Assembly: GCF_035920345.1 (NCBI RefSeq)
Contig: NZ_CP109149.1
Location: 6,758,001 to 6,822,000 of the forward strand
Direction: 5' to 3'
Length of the DNA stretch: 64,000 bases
Source of the DNA: Nocardia vinacea
Lineage (GTDB): Bacteria > Actinomycetota > Actinomycetes > Mycobacteriales > Mycobacteriaceae
Shown: positions 63,625 to 64,000 of the stretch, piece by piece
Numbering within the stretch: position 1 is the first letter of the stretch
Layout: the number at the start of each line of letters is the position of its first letter
Notes under the pieces: generated by a model
Seen by the model: only the letters and a program-made list of their open reading frames with translations
Told to the model about the DNA's origin: nothing
Databases searched by the model: none
Translations under genes and position numbers: made by a program

Positions 63625-64000
63625 GTGCGCACCACGTTTCCGACTTCCGCATCGGCGGCAGAGATGACTGCCGCGGCGCAGGACTACATCCAGCGCGGGT
63701 GGACGATCGCTGAAACGACCAACGGAATCTGCCTGATCACGGACGAGGATCTGTCGGGTATCGAGATCAGCGGTGAGCTGGCCGGCGAGGTTCGCCGGTT
63801 CCTGCGCGCGAACAACCTGACCGGTCCGGTTATCGAGATTCCCGGCGCCGAGCGTCGCGAGATCCACTTGGTCACCGGCCTGCGCAAGGCTGCGATGGCG
63901 CTGGAGGCACTGCGCGAGGCGGGCGCCACCGTCTACACCGACGGCGACGGCATCCCGCTGCCCCCCACACAGCTCACCACCGGCGAGGCTTGCTGGGGCG
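63625..64000 (+). CDS. Bifunctional DNA primase/polymerase-like protein, N-terminus only
   Basis: 125 codons to the window edge. The opening AAAQDYIQRGWTIAET is reminiscent of actinobacterial prim-pol N-terminal domains (A-YI-RGW-V), but no catalytic motif is reached before the sequence ends, so the name is tentative. GTG 63625 is preceded by GGAGAAAG, a good ribosome site. The readable part contains LVTGLRKAAMALEALREAGATVYTDGDGIPLPPT. Confidence 0.5.
   Translation, partial: MRTTFPTSASAAEMTAAAQDYIQRGWTIAETTNGICLITDEDLSGIEISGELAGEVRRFLRANNLTGPVIEIPGAERREIHLVTGLRKAAMALEALREAGATVYTDGDGIPLPPTQLTTGEACWG

Overview
The window is high-GC actinobacterial DNA that reads as a chromosomal segment of a mycolic-acid bacterium, most likely Nocardia. 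Evidence: two galactofuranosyltransferases (GlfT1, GlfT2), an O-antigen-type ABC pair, a GtrA protein, rhamnose genes (rmlA, rmlB, rmlC), a KasA-like synthase, a FadD32-like ligase, an antigen-85-like esterase, a proteasome activator ending in GQYL, a bacterial nitric oxide synthase and XRE/DUF5753 regulation. The order tRNA-Ser / tadA / tadA-associated gene / tyrA, then pat, quinone oxidoreductase, aminotransferase-like gene, bpa, wzm-wzt-glfT1, and later glfT2, follows from memory the Mycobacterium tuberculosis Rv3752c-Rv3808c order, with Nocardia-type insertions. No database search was possible; names rest on motifs and recall.

Layout. 1-3 kb: partial tRNA-Ser(CGA), tadA and its partner, divergent tyrA, a glycolipid-binding-type protein. 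3-7 kb: a heterodimeric ABC exporter with a hexanucleotide repeat in one nucleotide-binding domain. 7-10.6 kb: FAAL ligase and KasA-like synthase. 10.8-12.5 kb: orphan cytosine-5 methyltransferase with Vsr, then three tandem copies of a 35-bp hairpin repeat. 12.5-16.3 kb: membrane, phytase-esterase-like, RidA and mycothiol-dependent isomerase-like genes. 16.2-24.2 kb: a tightly overlapping five-gene operon (GT2, DUF2064, methyltransferase, b561-molybdopterin oxidoreductase, small membrane protein) facing a polytopic membrane protein plus two-component system, and flanked by a nucleotide-sugar epimerase; this is the best candidate here for an uncharacterised pathway. 24.5-30.9 kb: HxlR/hydrolase and Ohr, paired AhpD-like proteins, NOS, a decayed nickel transporter and an Ag85-like esterase. 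31-38 kb: pat, a hydrolase-like protein with an odd nucleophile, tRNA-Ser(GCT), tRNA-Arg(ACG), a truncated Uma2 fragment, quinone oxidoreductase, lactate monooxygenase-like, MarR, tRNA-Ser(TGA). 37.8-45 kb: MetE-like, DUF4231, aminotransferase-like, bpa and the wzm-wzt-glfT1 galactan operon. 45-49 kb: rsgA, a proline/glutamine-rich membrane protein, SDR, macro domain protein. 49-59.6 kb: glfT2, GtrA, GT2-DUF2142, rmlB, a secreted protein, an esterase, rmlA-rmlC. 59.7-64 kb: MFS exporter with divergent MarR and a clear operator, XRE/DUF5753, DUF4282, and the start of a primase/polymerase-like gene.

Functional threads. RmlA/B/C supply dTDP-rhamnose intermediates for the linker that primes galactan; GlfT1 starts galactan, Wzm-Wzt flips it and GlfT2 extends it. 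TadA at the left edge makes the inosine needed by the tRNA-Arg(ACG) at 33 kb. Convergent genes are commonly separated by strong hairpins, and several genes look leaderless (TANNNT about 7 nt before a GTG start).
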